64,000 nt of DNA from Globodera rostochiensis (lineage: Eukaryota > Nematoda > Chromadorea > Rhabditida > Heteroderidae): NCBI GenBank assembly GCA_018350325.1, contig JAEVLN010000013.1:310001-374000 (forward strand). Direction: 5' to 3'. The notes below the pieces were generated by a model. That model saw nothing but the letters and a program-made list of their open reading frames with translations. It had not been told where the DNA came from and ran no database searches. Each line of letters starts with the position of its first letter. Positions within the stretch are counted from its first letter, which is position 1. Positions 33,320 to 47,800 of this stretch are shown here, piece by piece. The position numbers and the translations under genes are program-made.

Positions 33320-34430
33320 TTTTGTTACATTCCGCGTTTTTTGCGCTTTCTACTCATATAAACTTTGTTGCATAAAAGTGACAAATAAGAATTTTAATTT
33401 TTCAGTGAAAAATAAGAATTTTAATTTTTCAATTTTTTTGGCCAAATTTGAACAAAGCATAACTTTTGTTATTTTATCACCAAGCTCTCAAAAATTTGGT
33501 TGTTAGAATCAGCGTTTTTTGCGCTTTCTACACATATAAACTTTGTTGGATAAAAGTGAAAAAGAAAAATTTTAATTTTCCTGTTTTTTGGCCAAACTTG
33601 AACAAAGCATAACTTTTGTAATTTTATCACTAGGCTCTCATAGTTTAGGTTGTTAGAATCAGCGTTTTTTGCGCTTTCTACTAATATAAACTTTGTTGGA
33701 TAAAAGTGAAAAAGAAAAATTTTAATTTTCCTGTTTTTTGGCCAAATTTGAACAAAGCATAACTTTTGTTATTTTATCACCAAGCTCTCAAAATATAGGT
33801 TGTTAGAATCAGCGTTTTTTGCGCTTTCTACACATATAAACTTTGTTGCATAAAACTGAAAAAGAAAAATTTTAATTTTTCAATTTTTTGCCAAATTTGA
33901 ACAAAGCATAACCTGTCCAATTTTATCACTAGGCTCGCAAAATTTAGTTCGTTAGAATCAGCGTTTTTAGCGCTTTCTACACATATAAAGTTTGTTGGAC
34001 AAAAGTGAAAAATAAGAATTTTAATTTTTCAATTTTGTGGCCGAAATTGATCAAAGCATAACTTTTGCCATTTTATCACTAGGCTCTCAATTTTTATTCT
34101 GTTAGAATCAGCGTTTTTTGCGCTTTCTTTTCATATAAACTTTGTTGGATACAAGTGAAAAAGAAAAATTTTAATTTTCCTGTTTTTTGGCCAAACTTGA
34201 ACAAAGCATAACTTTTGAAATTTTATCACTAGGCTCTCAAAATTTAGTTCGTTAGAATCAGCGTTTTTTGCGCTTTCTACACATATAAAGTTTGTTGGAC
34301 AAAAATGAAAAATAAAAATTTTAATTTTTCAATTTTTTGGCCGAAATTGATCAAGGCATAACTTTTGCCATTTTATCACACGGCTCTCAAATTTTATTCT
34401 GTTAGAATCAGCGTTTTTTTCTGATCCTAA
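33320..34430. repeat. 150-bp tandem array, 7-8 copies
   Basis: GTTAGAATCAGCG recurs at 33,502, 33,652, 33,802, 33,951, 34,101, 34,251 and 34,401, a 150-bp period. Each unit holds TTTGCGCTTTCTACACAT and GAACAAAGCATAACTTTTG. A second array is at 53,600-55,205 and single copies occur near 51,465, 58,630 and 62,290. Confidence 0.92.
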
Positions 34431-34623
34431 ATATATTTACTTTGGTTAAAAAAATGTGAAAAAGAAGCGAGATATTAAATGCGACGAAATAGTGTGCAAA
34501 AGGGAGAGAACGTGCAGACATACGAGAGTAATTCATTCAGTGACGCACCCTATCCGACATTTGCTAAGGTGAAATGTTAAGGGAAGCCAAAATCCAGTCA
34601 CTGCAGAACCGGTTGAGCGCTCA

Positions 34624-34745
34624 ATGAGCGCTCCAGCCAGCCCGCCCGGGTCCAAAAACTACCCGGGCGGCGCTGAAGGACCCTTGCCGGACACGGTTTT
34701 CTTAACCGGTCGCCGTGCGGCAAGGGTCAGGTGTTCGCGCACCAA
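34624..34745. other. Cluster of strong GC hairpins
   Basis: CGCCCGGGT pairs with ACCCGGGCG, and CCCTTGCCG pairs with CGGCAAGGG around an inner CACGG/CCGTG stem; GAGCGCTC occurs twice just upstream. This looks like a folded RNA or DNA structure, not coding sequence. Confidence 0.5.
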
Positions 34746-35669
34746 AATTTTGGAAGTAGTTAGAGCGGAGATGGTGCTGTGCCTTGTGCACAAATTTTTG
34801 AAAATTTGTTTTTGCAAAACAAACAATGTTTTGCTCGAAAAAAAATGTTTGTTTCAAAAAAACAAATGTTTAACAAAAAAAAAATGTTTTTACAAAAAAA
34901 AAAATGTTTTTACAAAAAAAAACATTTGTTTTATTTTGATAAAATGGCCTCAAAAACGGTTTACTAGGTGAACTATACAACTTTTTTCAAAAAAAAAGCC
35001 AAAAACGGCTATTCAAAGCTATACAAGGCATAGCACATCTCCGTTGAAATTTTAACCATAGGGGTCTGTTGGCACACCGGTAACCCCCTGTAAAATCCGT
35101 ACCGGTGCTGGCACTCGGAGTTGCGCCGCACGCCCCTTAAGTCGCAGGGCGTGTAGTCACCGGCGGTGTTGTGTCCAGCTTGCTGTTCCTTCACTGCTGG
35201 GAAAGGCTGAGAAGGCACCGGGGGACGTAGCAGGGGGAAAAGCACTTAAATAAGCAAATTGGCGGAAAAATTTGGAAAAAAATTTACAAATTTAAAAAAT
35301 TTGTAACTCGGCTCAAAATTGCCCGAGGCTTTCCATCTCTTTTGTATATAGCAGTTCAATGTTTTTTTTATGTACCTCAAAAAAGACTTTGATGTCAAAA
35401 AGGCAAAAAGTCCAAATTCCATCGTTTAAGGGTCGAAAATTGCATTTGAAAATTTTTATGCATAAATTCAAAAATTCCAAAATTCATAACTCGGCTCAAA
35501 ATTGCCCGAGTTTGTTCATGTTTTGTTTGTGTGTTATAATAAACATTAGTGCAAAAAAACAAAGTTTAAATCCAAATGCAAAAATCCGCCAATTTGCACA
35601 AATATTGTTACCTAAGTGTTCGTCTACACGCTCGTCAACACGCACGTCTACAAGTGCCTCAAACAGTGC

Positions 35670-36540
35670 GGGTTTAAGGCAGGCAGCCTCTGGTTAAATG
35701 CAGTCCACTCCGCACTGTTGCACCGGAGTTAAAGGTAGTCAACCCTTTGGGTTTAATGCAGTCCACTCCGGTGTCAAGGGCACATCAACAACTTCAACTC
35801 TTCAATTTACGGCATTATGCCCAAACCAAAATTCATTAGATTACCGGGTGCCAACCGTGCGCGAACACCACCACCTATGTATACTGTGTTGGCCAAAGGT
35901 GTCACCCCCCTTTGGACCTCCCCCAACACAGGACCCACGGTCATAGATACCCGTAGCGACCGTGGAAAACATTGCATATGCCTCCCCTTGCGAAGTTAAG
36001 GTGCAGTCCACTTCGCTTGGGGCCTTGCGAAGTTGAGGTGCATGCAGTTGACTTCGATTGGGACCTTGCAAAGTTAAGGTGCAAAGTCCACTTTGCTTGG
36101 GACCTTTTGTAGTCACGGTGCAGCTCACTTCGCTTGGGACCATGCAAAGTTTGAGGTGGTTTGCCACTTTGCTTGGTTTGGCAGCCTGGCACCAGAGTTT
36201 AAGGCAGTCAACCTCCGGGTAATGCAGTCCACTCTGGTGTTAAGGGTGCAATGGGTGACTGTTGCAGCCGCAGTCCATAACTTTTCCCCCCTCCCGCGGG
36301 CCTGCCCCTAAAAGGTCCATTACACGGCCATAGATTCACGTAGAGGCCGTGGTTAACATTACATGTGTCACTCCTTGGAAGTTAAGGCAGTCAACCTTTG
36401 GTTTAATGCAGTCCACTTCCTTGGTTTGGCAGCCTGACAGCGGAGTTTAAGGCAGTCAACCTTTTGGTTTAATGCAGTCCACTCCGCTGTCAACGGTGTA
36501 ATGGGTGGCTGTTGCAGCCGCAGCCCTTAAGCTTTCCTTC
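35670..36540. repeat. Interspersed short repeats around TTTAATGCAGTCCACTCC
   Basis: Two alternating modules: AAGGCAGTCAACCTTTGG with GCAGTCCACTCCG, and CTTGCGAAGTTAAGGTGCAG with CCACTTCGCTTGG. The second forms 3-4 tandem copies at about 35,990-36,175. Non-coding. Confidence 0.75.
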
Positions 36541-36749
36541 CTCCCCTTCCGAGGACTGTAACGAACAGCACAGAATTTATGATCAAAAGATTATAGCCAG
36601 CCTTTTTAATTCTGTAGACTGAAAAAATCAAATTTAATACCTTAGCTACTCAATGTTTAACGGATTTTGTGTTGTTCTAACGCTCCTCGGATTGTATTTT
36701 TCGTTAGGCGTTTCATTCCCTCCCATGTGTCGCGTCTACATGAATGAAC

Positions 36750-38260
36750 AAAAGTGCAAAAGTACAAATATGTAAAAGTGCAAACGTGCAGAAATGCAAT
36801 AGTGCAATTGTACAAAATTGTTGAGCGCTTCTTTCACTCTTCTCCAAGCAATGTGATATAAGATTATTGTAAGTTTTGGTTGCTTTTCATGTTTACAAGC
36901 TCTCATATCAATTCAAATTACAGGCAGCAAACAAACAACCATGTGTCATTGTTCCGCGGCAACGGTTAAAGCTATTTGTAAGTTTTATTCATTCTTTTCA
37001 ATTGCTTTTTGTATGTTTTATTCATTTTTTCCTATTTACAATGTTTTGTTTGCTTTTCCTGTTTGTAAACTTTCAGAAATTACAGGCAGCAAAATTTGTC
37101 ACAACAACAATTGTGTTCAAATAACAACTCTTTTTGGCTTATCTGATTTTTGCACGTATTTGCGATTTATGAAGGAACAAAAGTGCAAAAGTACAAATAT
37201 GTAAAAGTGCAAAGGTGCAGAAATGCAATAGTGCAATTGTACAAAATTGTTGAGCGCAATTGTTTTCTTTCTTTTTCCCCAAGCAGTGTGATATCAGATT
37301 TTTGTAAGTTTTGTTTGCTTTTCATGTTTACAAGCTCACTTATCAATTCAAATTACAGGCAGCAACATATGTCACAACAACAATGTTGTTCAACGAACAA
37401 GTGTCTTATTTTTGGCTATACCAGCTGCAAGTTTGGGTTCCCAATTTCTGGTTACAAACTCTAAAATCAATTCAAATTACAGGCTGCAAGTTCTCCTGCA
37501 AAGAAAATTGTGTAATCCTGTTGAAACAACGGTGCTATCAGCTTTTTGAACGTTTTATTCATTCTTTCCTATTTAGAAACACTCCAAGAAGTTCAAATTA
37601 CAGATTGCAAACAGAACAATTGGAATTCCCTCCCCCCTTTCATTCACAGTTATATCAGCTGTTTGCAAGTTTTGTTTGTTTTTCCTGTTTACAAACTTTA
37701 AAATAAAACCAAATTACAGGCAACAAAGTTTGTTAGAACAAGAATTGTGTTGCAAGAACAAGTTCTCACATTTTTGGCAATATCAGATTTTTGCAAGTTT
37801 AGTCTCCGATTTTTGTTCCAACTCCAAAAATAAATTCAAATTACAGGTTGCCCCCCCCCCTTAGCAAGCGCCTTATCAAAGTTTGTAGGTTTAACTTGCG
37901 ATTTCTCCCTTCAAACTCTCAAATACGTTCAAATTACAGGAACCAAGTTCCCCTGCAAAGAACAATTATGTTACAATTTGCAGAAACGGTTATCGTCAGT
38001 TTTGTACCTTTTGCTCCTTATGTTCAATTTACAACACTCAAGTACATTCAAATTCCAGATTTTCGTAAGTTTGGTTTGAGATTTCTGCTTACAAACTTTA
38101 AATAAATTCAAATTACAGGCAGTAACATATGTCACAACAACAATGTTGTTCAACCAACAAGTGTCTTATTTTTGGCTATACCAGCTGCAAGTTTGGGTTC
38201 CCAATTTGTGGTTACAAACTCTAAAATAAATTCAAATACAGCTAACAAGTTGCTTTGCGG
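36750..38260. repeat. Modular repeats ending in AAATTACAGGCAGCAA
   Basis: The acceptor-like phrase TTCAAATTACAGGCAG recurs at least eight times with T-rich modules between. GAACAAAAGTGCAAAAGTAC occurs at 36,745 and 37,173. A 140-bp block (37,340-37,470) is repeated at 38,097-38,240. No frame is conserved across copies. Confidence 0.7.
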
Positions 38261-38851
38261 CCCTTCGACAACCGGAGCGAAAAACCTCCAAAAACCTTTT
38301 TAGTTAGGTTACTTCCAAGTCTTGTGTTTACATAGTCCAAGCTTGGTTGTAACCGACTAAATTTGGCTTTAATAGCATCAGACATCAGCGACTTATTTCG
38401 TTTAATTCAACAATAGACAACACCCTACATTACTTTACTTACTAATCGCAACCGCATCCAATTATTTGCGTTTTTGACCCCTGCCCTAAACATGCTATTC
38501 TAAACCTGAATAGCCTAAAGCCAATTCCTGGGAGAAGATGGTCAACCCCAGTGAACTTTTCAATAAAAAATGACGTTTTTCGTGACTCCTGTTAATGAAA
38601 ATAATCACATTTAATTCCGGCTTGAAGACACCTATAAATAGGATTTTGCTAAATTATTACTTATCTATTTGTTGTTAAATACTGCCTCTTTTAACCTGCA
38701 ATTCCTTTTAGATCAGGTATAAGTAATAATTTGTTATTTGGTGTTAATTTGTTTGCTTTTAACAATTATCATCTTGCCAACAATTTCTTCTCCCGACAAC
38801 TCCGAACGGTGCTCAGCGCCGCATCCCCCTCCCCACAACCTTTTAGGCCGA

Positions 38852-41800
38852 ATGCCCAAAAGACGATTTGTTAAAGGTGTTCAAGCCTAAATCTCATGTA
38901 GCAATTTATCCGTTTTCTTAGTGCTCGACGTGTCCATGGGCGCGCAGTTGAGCGTAGCAGCGACTGGCAAGCCCAGCTCTCTTCAGAGCTGTCCCCAGGG
39001 GCCCCAGCGACACGCGCGTTCTTCTTCCCCGGCCCCGACGCGTCCGCTTTACACGTCGCCGGAGCGCAAACATCCGACACCGAACGTGCCACTCCCAGAG
39101 GACATCGACATGTCCGTGTTCAACAACCCAATTCCCGTTCGCAACAATTCAAATACATAAAAAATAGTTGTATAGAGTAATAAACAATAATATAATAATG
39201 CTAATTAAACTCAGGGCCGCAGCTGGAAAGCCGACTGCACCAAACGGGACGACTTCCTGCGCGGCTTCGCCATGGGCCATCGCGCCCACCTTATTTCCCT
39301 CCTTAGAAATTTGGTTCGGGAAATGTCCATTTTTAAGGTGGAAGCCGACCGCCAGGAGGCACGCCGACGTGGCGAGGGCATTTGCGTGGACCCAAACGCG
39401 TTGATCTGGTGCCAACACTCCAATCCGATTGACGGATGGACCGGGATCTTGCCGACCACCCCTGTGAGCAAGCGCGACGCAAAGCGATCCGCTTTGATCA
39501 ATGAAAAGTACTTTAAACAAAATAAAATCCTCATAATAAATAAACTTCACAGTCAAATGATGGAACAGACTTTTGGCCACTCCACCTACTTGCATGGCGC
39601 ACGTTGTGCTCTCCATGGAGTTGAGCCGGTACTTTTATTTTTCCGGTTGAATAAGTACAAAGTGCACAACAGTTTTGTGTCTTAAATTTGTTTGCTATTT
39701 CCAAACAGACCGAACAAAAGCCGAAACCGCAGTTGAAGCGCACAGAGCCAACAACCGCGCACAATTCAACAAATAAGTGGATGGTTGTCGTGAATGGAAA
39801 GGTCCTTAAACATGCCTTTCAAAAATAAATGTGTGCGTTGTTATTAAGGCTGTGCCAAAATCGGCACTTGAAAAACGGGAGGCTCCCAAAACGCCAATTG
39901 GTTACGCGCCTTTAATGGTTCGAGCTCCGAAAGCAGTCGGCCGAGTAGCAACTGTTGCCAAGCCGCACTTATTCCAGCCAACCTTTCACAGCCCTCAACA
40001 ATCTGCGAAAGTTCCGATACCACCGCCGACGCAAAAGAAAACTCCGGAAACCACGAATGGTTCCTTGAACACAAAAATAATACTGCTGACAAATGTTTTT
40101 ATATTATTGAAGCCTGGAAAAAGCTGCCGAAAATGTATGAGTCAAAGAAGGCCGCGCATAAAGAGGAAAACAATTGGGCTTCATTTTGCGGTTCGAAGAA
40201 ACCTTCTGCTGTTGAGACTCCAGCCTCTAAGCCAACGCTGAATACACTCTGGAATATTATTTCGACCAATCCAAAAATAATGGCAATTCAACAGCAACCA
40301 CTATGTGCGAAGACTTACACGCAAGCTGTTTACGAAGCTGCGCCAAAAGTCCAGAAGCGACCAAAAAGTGTGACTAATGTCCAAAAGGCTCAGAAAACTG
40401 CGCCAGAATTGCTAGCGATCTGGCCCGCTTCAAAACCGGTCTTATCTGCCAGCAAGCTGCCAACACCACGGGTACCAAAGGGTCCAGCAGTTAGCAAAGG
40501 TGTTGCTTACATGAGCAAGTCCATTGCCGTTGGCAAAACTGGTCTGTCACAATATCTAACAGTTTATAAGAGCGCAGTTTCTAATTATTCAGCTACTGAA
40601 GACAACACTAAATTGCACAACAATTTTTCCCCGCTTGCGCAACGGGAATTGTCTGCAATGGGCCAGTCAAACCCGAATAGGATAACGCCTTCAAAAAATT
40701 CTGCAAAGCCTAAAGGGCATCGTCCGGTCAAACAAAACCGAAAGCCAAAGAAGCGTCCGTCACCAATACTGGATGTACCATGGCCTTCTAAAATGGTTAT
40801 ATTCGACCAGCCGCTCCCGGTAGAAGCTAAGGCGCCTTTTAAAATGCCTTTTGCTTACAGCATCGCATTTGGCCTATCGACCTTACGCGACGCGACGAGT
40901 TCCTGTCTTTGATGCAAAAAGGAGACAAAACTGCCGTCATATTCTTGAAGCGCCTCATTCTCGCTATGTGCGCTCACAGGCCATTGACTATGGATGAACA
41001 TCTGGGTGTTGAAAAGACAATTACGCCAAGACTTTACGGCGGTGGTGAAAATCAGGAGACTCCACGGCGAACATCTAAGCGGTTCCGCGATCCCACTGCA
41101 AACGTGGACGTTACAGAAAATGCTGGCTCTGCTACACCAATTGATCGCGAGTCACCGACCACTTCTAGGCCAAGACTCAGCATTGGTGAAATTCATAAAA
41201 CTTATCTGACATCCAGACTAATTTAAGAAACACCCGTGGAAGAACTAATGGAGTTAACATTGTCCACTCCGTCGCAGTCTCAACGCAGCACATGTGTTGC
41301 TTGCAGAAACAAAATTAAGGACAATCAAATCAAAAGTTATGCGCGATGCGGGTGTCCATTTCATCAAGCTCATTATGCTAAATTGTTTGATACTGCTGTC
41401 ACATTTACAATCAAACTCGCTCTTTTAAGATTGTCGAGCACTGAGTTCAACTGCCCTTTGCATGGGAAATTGCCTACTATTGGTTTGACAAAGACGACTT
41501 TTCATAGGATTCTAATCACATACTTAGGCTCATTACAACAAAGCCAGCAGAAGCAAGGACAAATTACTCAAGAGCAGTGCACAACTGATGATCAGACTGA
41601 CAATTATCAATCGCACGAAATTGAAGCGCTTCTTATCAGTTCTTCCCAACGAGAGCTTGAGAGTGAACTTGCTATTGACTCACAATGTTTGTAACTAAAA
41701 AAGTGCACTTTTAATTTCTTATGTTATAGCAACAAAGTCGACGTCGAAAACACAAGCTCGGCGACAGTCCGGCCAATTCGCAACGGGTGATTATACTTTC

Positions 41801-44800
41801 AGAACTTTCTTTTTAAATTCTTCTACAGATAAATGTGTATTCTGTAAGAAGCCTGTTGACCATATGGCCGGCTACGGCGAACTGACTTGCGGCCACAAGT
41901 TCCATTGGGAACAACCGTACTTGACCTGGCAAGCCTTGATACCAATGCAAACTACTCTAATCAACCAGTTTTTAGGCTAAATGGCAAGGATCGTCGACGC
42001 TGCCCTTTGAAACATAAGTGTAACAAAGGGTTTACAAAAAAACAATGCCTGACGTGCAAAAAAACCATGGGTGTTGGCGAAACAGAAACTGGATGCTATT
42101 GTAGCACTGGTGACACAAAAACAGATAACATGCACTCGGATGAACTTGCACAATTGTAATTATTTACACTAGCAGCTTCATAATAAATGCTCATACTAAA
42201 CAGGTTGACAAATAATGCTGGAAAGTGTTCCAATTGCGCCGCGCAACATCCTGGATTTTGCTTCCTGTGCCAGCAACTTTTTGTCCTTACCACTGATGGG
42301 CCACCACGAAAGGTTTTCCTTCCGTGCTGCAATTCATTCTTCCATCGCGACTGCTGGTATTATTACTCAAAAGTGTGTCAAGTCGCATGTCTTATGCTAT
42401 AGGTATGCTGAACAAAGGGACAAATGTCCAATCGCTCACTGCACAAACATGTGGAATGGCGTTAAGGATGTGGACTACATGTAAGCTATTTGTGTCAAAA
42501 AAAATATTAATGTGCCACTTAAAGGCCTACGTGTGGCAATTTGACACAACAAATAACACGCGCCTTGCCAGTTGAGCGGGGCCGTTTTGGAGGTCGCTCA
42601 AAACGTCAGGGAGCGAGTGTACAGACGCCAATTTCACAAAACACGCTTTCCAACCTGTCGCAAAACACAATTGATTCAATGTTGATGCCTCCTCCTTCCT
42701 CTCTTGCACCACGGCGGTCCACGCGTGTGCCGAAAGCAACAGCAATTTTCAATACACCTGAATCAAGCCGAGCCGAGATTGCACCTGTTACGCACATGTG
42801 TTCGACACCACACTCAAGTCACTTTGGCCTTGGCTGTGGAGCCATTGGTGCCAAACATCTGCCAGACTACTACAATTCAATCACGACTGTAATACCAATT
42901 CTCTTTTATTAAATCTACGACTTTATTCAGGAGCTTTGTACATGCCCTTATTGCCAAGCTCTGCTTCTACCGTCTGAAGCAATTGGTGACAGTGCCTTTT
43001 CAAAATGCTGTGCAAAAGGGCGCGTCTGCCTTCGTGCTCGATTTGACAATCTCCAACAGAGGCCTGCCAACATCATGGCTTTGTTCACAAATCGCGACAC
43101 ACTCACGATTCGCCGGCATTCTGATTTGGTCCAACGCTCAATGGCCTACAACGACAGTTTGGCCTTCGGATGCATCAGAATCCAGCGCACGCGTGACTTT
43201 GCGAACAGCTTCCGCATCGTTAAGTGCAACAACATGATTCGTTATGTTTTGTGGGACTTCAACCCTCCTACTGCTGATCTTCCACAACTTCACGGACAAC
43301 TGTTTACAATTCCGCCTGCGGATGCTCGACTACGGATTGACCAAATAGCAGAAGACCAATTGCTTGATGTAATATATTTCCCATCAAAACTTAAAAGCAA
43401 CACTAATTTTAGCCTGAATTGCTGCACTACCTGCACGAAGTGCTGCGAGACAACCATCCCTTTGCAAACGTCTATCAGACTGCTGCTGAAACCTACCGAC
43501 AACTGGAAGCGAACGACAAACTGAACTTCAGGATGCTGGTTGTTGACACAAACTCCAAAGGAGATGAACGAACAGTCGAAGAAACCGGACAGCAACAACC
43601 CGATGCAAATTTGGCAGACCCACAAGAACGCCAAATTATGCAAATTCATCCGGGAAGAATTAACGTTGAGACTGTGGCTGGCAGCAAACTTGTGGCACAA
43701 GTACCAAAAATGTTTTTAAACTAATGCAATAAATATTTAAAGTTCTATCTTGACACTGGCGCCAATGTTCCGCCTTCACACGAATACGATATTATCTTAA
43801 AAGGACGACAAGGAACTGGCGAACGTGACATGAAGTGGTGGAACCGAAACGTGGACCCAACACTGTTCCCGCTTCTATTTTCTCGTGGCCAATTTGGCTT
43901 TGGTAGGATAAAATCCTCCTGCATGCTCTATAATTTATTTGTTATAGAAAACGGCATCAAATTGAAGTTAAAAGAAAATGAGAAGTTCGACGCAGCATAC
44001 CGACAACTGCGAGAAAACGATGGCGACCTCATTCCTGAAGATAAGGAATTGGGAGAAGAAGCCGAATTTTTGGGCCCAGAATTGGAGCGTCAGTTGCACC
44101 GCCGAGACAATACATCAAGAGCGCAATGGTGGCGCTACATGACCCAACTACGGGGATCCTGGCAAGCTTCCCACTGGCTATGGGACTGGCACGACCTGGC
44201 TCAGCTCTACACGATCGCGTTCAACAATCGTGTGGAAGCTCAGAAAGTTCAAAAATTGAAGCAGCTGCAAGGACAACGCAGACTTGTCCGTGTTCGTGCT
44301 CTTCTCCAATGGGTTCAACAACTTCGTGACAATCAAGGTGCAAAAGTTCCAAATAGTTTTGTTAGAAAGTAAAGAACTTTAGGTCTGGAAGGCACAATCG
44401 GCCAAATCTACATGACCGATGTACATTTCCGCGGCTCTCGCCAATTCTACCAAAAAGAGTACGCCAATTGCATGACAATCTGCCGTGAAATTGGCAAGCC
44501 CGATCTGCTGATCACGTTCACAATGGATCCAGACTGTCCGGAACTCCAACAACTATTACCACTCGGCCCAGACGGAAAAGGACAACAGTGGTACGACCGA
44601 CCAGACATCGTTTGCCGCCTTTTCATTGACAAACGAGATGAACTTCTTGATGATTTGACCAAACGAATGGTGCTTGGGTCGGTCATCGCCTGGTTTTTTG
44701 CGCTTGAATTCCAGATGCGGTACAATATTTGTTATTTTCCCTAAAGATTCCATTTATATGCTTTAGTGGGCTACCGCACATCCACATCTGTCTGACGCTT

Positions 44801-47800
44801 GATTGGGAACGCATCCGATTAGTCGGTCGAATTCAAACGCCCGAGGACTACATGGCTGAGTACATCTGTGCTGAAATACCAGCATTGCCCAGCGGCCGTT
44901 CCAAAGAAGCAATACTGCAGCGTGAACTCCACAAAACAATCACAACAAAACACATCCACACGTGTTCTGCCCAACGTTGTCTTGTGGACGGCAAATGCAC
45001 TAAACATTTCCCGGTTCTATCAAATCAAGTTTTAATCAACATCTTTGTTTTTGTAGAAACCATTCTCCTATGCCTTTGTGTTTTCGGAAAATGCTTTTCC
45101 ACGCTATTTGCGAAGACCACCTGCGCCTACAGAACAAGCTCGCCTGAAGAACCCCGAACGCTATGGCAACACGTTCGAGCAAAAAACGGCAAAAGGGAAA
45201 ATTAGTATCAAAAACAATTCATTCGTCATACCCTTCAACCCTTTTTTGTCGGCCAAATTCAAATCTCAGTAATACATTTTAATTTTTTGCCAATTAACAT
45301 AGGACATATTTTAGCATCAATGTTGAATTTGTCGCTGGTGAAGGCTGCACAAAATACCTTTGCAAATATGTCATGAAGGGAGCCGACATGTGTTTTGTGC
45401 AAATCACAGAGCAAGGGGGCCAAAGAAGAGTGTGGCGCTATGATGAGTTCCATCAAATTCGGCTGTCACGATATGTCACCTCAATAGAAGCATTCATGTC
45501 GCTTTGGGGTGTCCCACTTGTGCAACGCTCGCACCAGGTGCTATTTAGCTTTGCACCACTGTTTGTAATTTTATATAAAGGTTGAGGAACTTGATGTCCA
45601 CGGTCCTGAAGGCCATCGAATCGCTGTTGAAGAAGGCCAAGAAGAAGAAGCAGCAATGGCTGAGGAAGACCGTATTGAGCGTGGCGAAGAACGCAAAACC
45701 CAACTAACTGCCTACTTTTCCTTCAACCAGTGAGTTATATATAATTTAAATAGCATTTGGTACAAACTTTTTGACAGATTGCGAAAGGGTAAAGGAAATC
45801 CAGCATTGAAGCTAACTTATGCAACGTGTTTCAAGAAAATTAGATACGATTTGCACAAAAAAGAATGGGCTCTCTACATACGCGAGGCCATAGCAGGACA
45901 AAAGCTTTGCCGACTCAAAACAGTGTCGCCGTCCAATCTGGAACTTCTTGTAATAGCTGTTTTTCCAAGCAAAAAATTTTGTAATCCTTCAGGCTCTTCG
46001 TCATCTCCTTTTTGTCGTGGAAGATCCAACAGACTGGGCTGATCTTCGCCTATTCAATGAAGTCCAGCACGTTAACTTTGTTGAAGCAGCCAAAGCTCGA
46101 GGACTATTGGTCGACAACATCCTCTGGAAACGGACCATCATTGAAGCGTTTGCCACCAAAAAGAGCGCTCGTCAACGCATTCGTTGGTTGGCGGTGTTCT
46201 TTGCCACATCAAACCTGTCCAATCCGGCTGAACTTCTCGACGAAATTCTTCAACTGCCCGACAACTGGTTGGTCAACACACGTGTAGCCGGAAGCAATTT
46301 GGACGAACGCCGACAATATGTGCTCCGAGCCCTGGAATGGTTCCTACGTGCACATGGCGTTGAACCCGATGACTTGGCAAGGCCCGACGGCTCATTTGAA
46401 ACTGCTTGTGAACACATAGCACTGCCTAGGCCTGTCGACATCACCATCAATCGTGAAGACTACATCGCTGTATGTCACATTTTTTGTAGTCTTGCATAAC
46501 ATTATTATGTAGCTTCAATTCAACCGCGACGACATCATCAACGCAAATTTGGAGCCTGAACTCCGTGATCCTGAGCTACACAATTGCACGATGCAACAGC
46601 GCTACATGGAACTTTATCAGGCAAAGCCATACCCAAATGAAGAGCAAAAAGAACTGATCAAAGATGTCAACTATGCGATGCTCGATGCAGCTCGAGTCAT
46701 TGACGGTCAAGGTCAAGAAAAGTTTACCTCCAGCATTCACCGACTCTTCATGGTGACAGGCGAAGGAGGTGCTGGCAAAACATTCACCTACAACGTAAAG
46801 CCAGCCACACCAATACTCATAGCATATAGCTAATAACGTTTAGAAATTGATTGCACTTTTCAAGTCTACCGGCTTCAATTTTCTGCCAATGGCTACGACT
46901 GGCATTGCGGCCGAACTGCTTTATGAAGGCCAAACGGTACATAAGCGAATCTGCCGGCGCAAGCACGTCGACTCTTCGTCTCCGCTTAGCATAGACTACG
47001 ACAGCAGGCTTGCTGAAATGCTGCGTCGAACGCACGGCTTCCTAATTGATGAAATCAGTATGCAACACAAGGATGTGCTGGAATTCGTGGACAGACTTCT
47101 TCGCTCCATTGCACCTACTGAATTTTTGCGCAATACTCCGTTTGCCGGAAAAGTGCTCATCAAAAATTATGATCATAGAAAGGTTTAAACTTATAGGTTG
47201 TCATTCTGGGAGGAGACTGGAAACAGTTGGCACCTGTTGTTCCGGGCGGAGGTGATACACACCAACTCAACGCTTCTGTGAAAACATCAGAGCTATTCGA
47301 ACACTTCGTGACCCGAAAACTTCGAGCTAACCATCGTTTGCGCCCGGGCCAAGATAGCTATCGCCGCTTCTTGCTTCGCGTTGGCACCGGGAACAACAAC
47401 AACAAGACTTCCCACCGCGTCACCCTAAAACAAACGATGTGCGTGGCAACACGAGAAGAACTGATCGACTTCGTTTTTCCCTCCGAAATGCTGAACAACC
47501 CGCTCGAACATGGAGAAGAACTTGGTGGCTGCGCAATACTTTCTCCATTAAACAGGGAAACATTCGAGCTGAATGAGACCATAATGGTAGTTGATAATTT
47601 AATAAAAAACACAAAAACTTTTATACTTAGGACCGAATTGTTGGACATCAACGTGTCTACATTGCAACGACGCAACCAGTCCGGGATGAAACTGGCCTAA
47701 ACGACTTGGCAAATGTTGCAGCAGACGCTGATTGCGAAAACCTTTCACGCATGACGCCATCTGGACTACCTGAACATACTTTGCGCATCAAAGTCGGCGC

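Larger units (their letters stand above)
34440..38851. other. Non-coding 5' part of the autonomous Helitron
   Basis: It contains a hairpin cluster (34,624-34,745), an A-rich stretch (34,800-34,930), GC-richer sequence without a supported gene (35,030-35,250), and two families of short repeats (35,670-36,540 and 36,750-38,260). The last 600 bp before the ATG at 38,852 are the likely promoter and leader; no clear TATA box was chosen. Confidence 0.5.
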
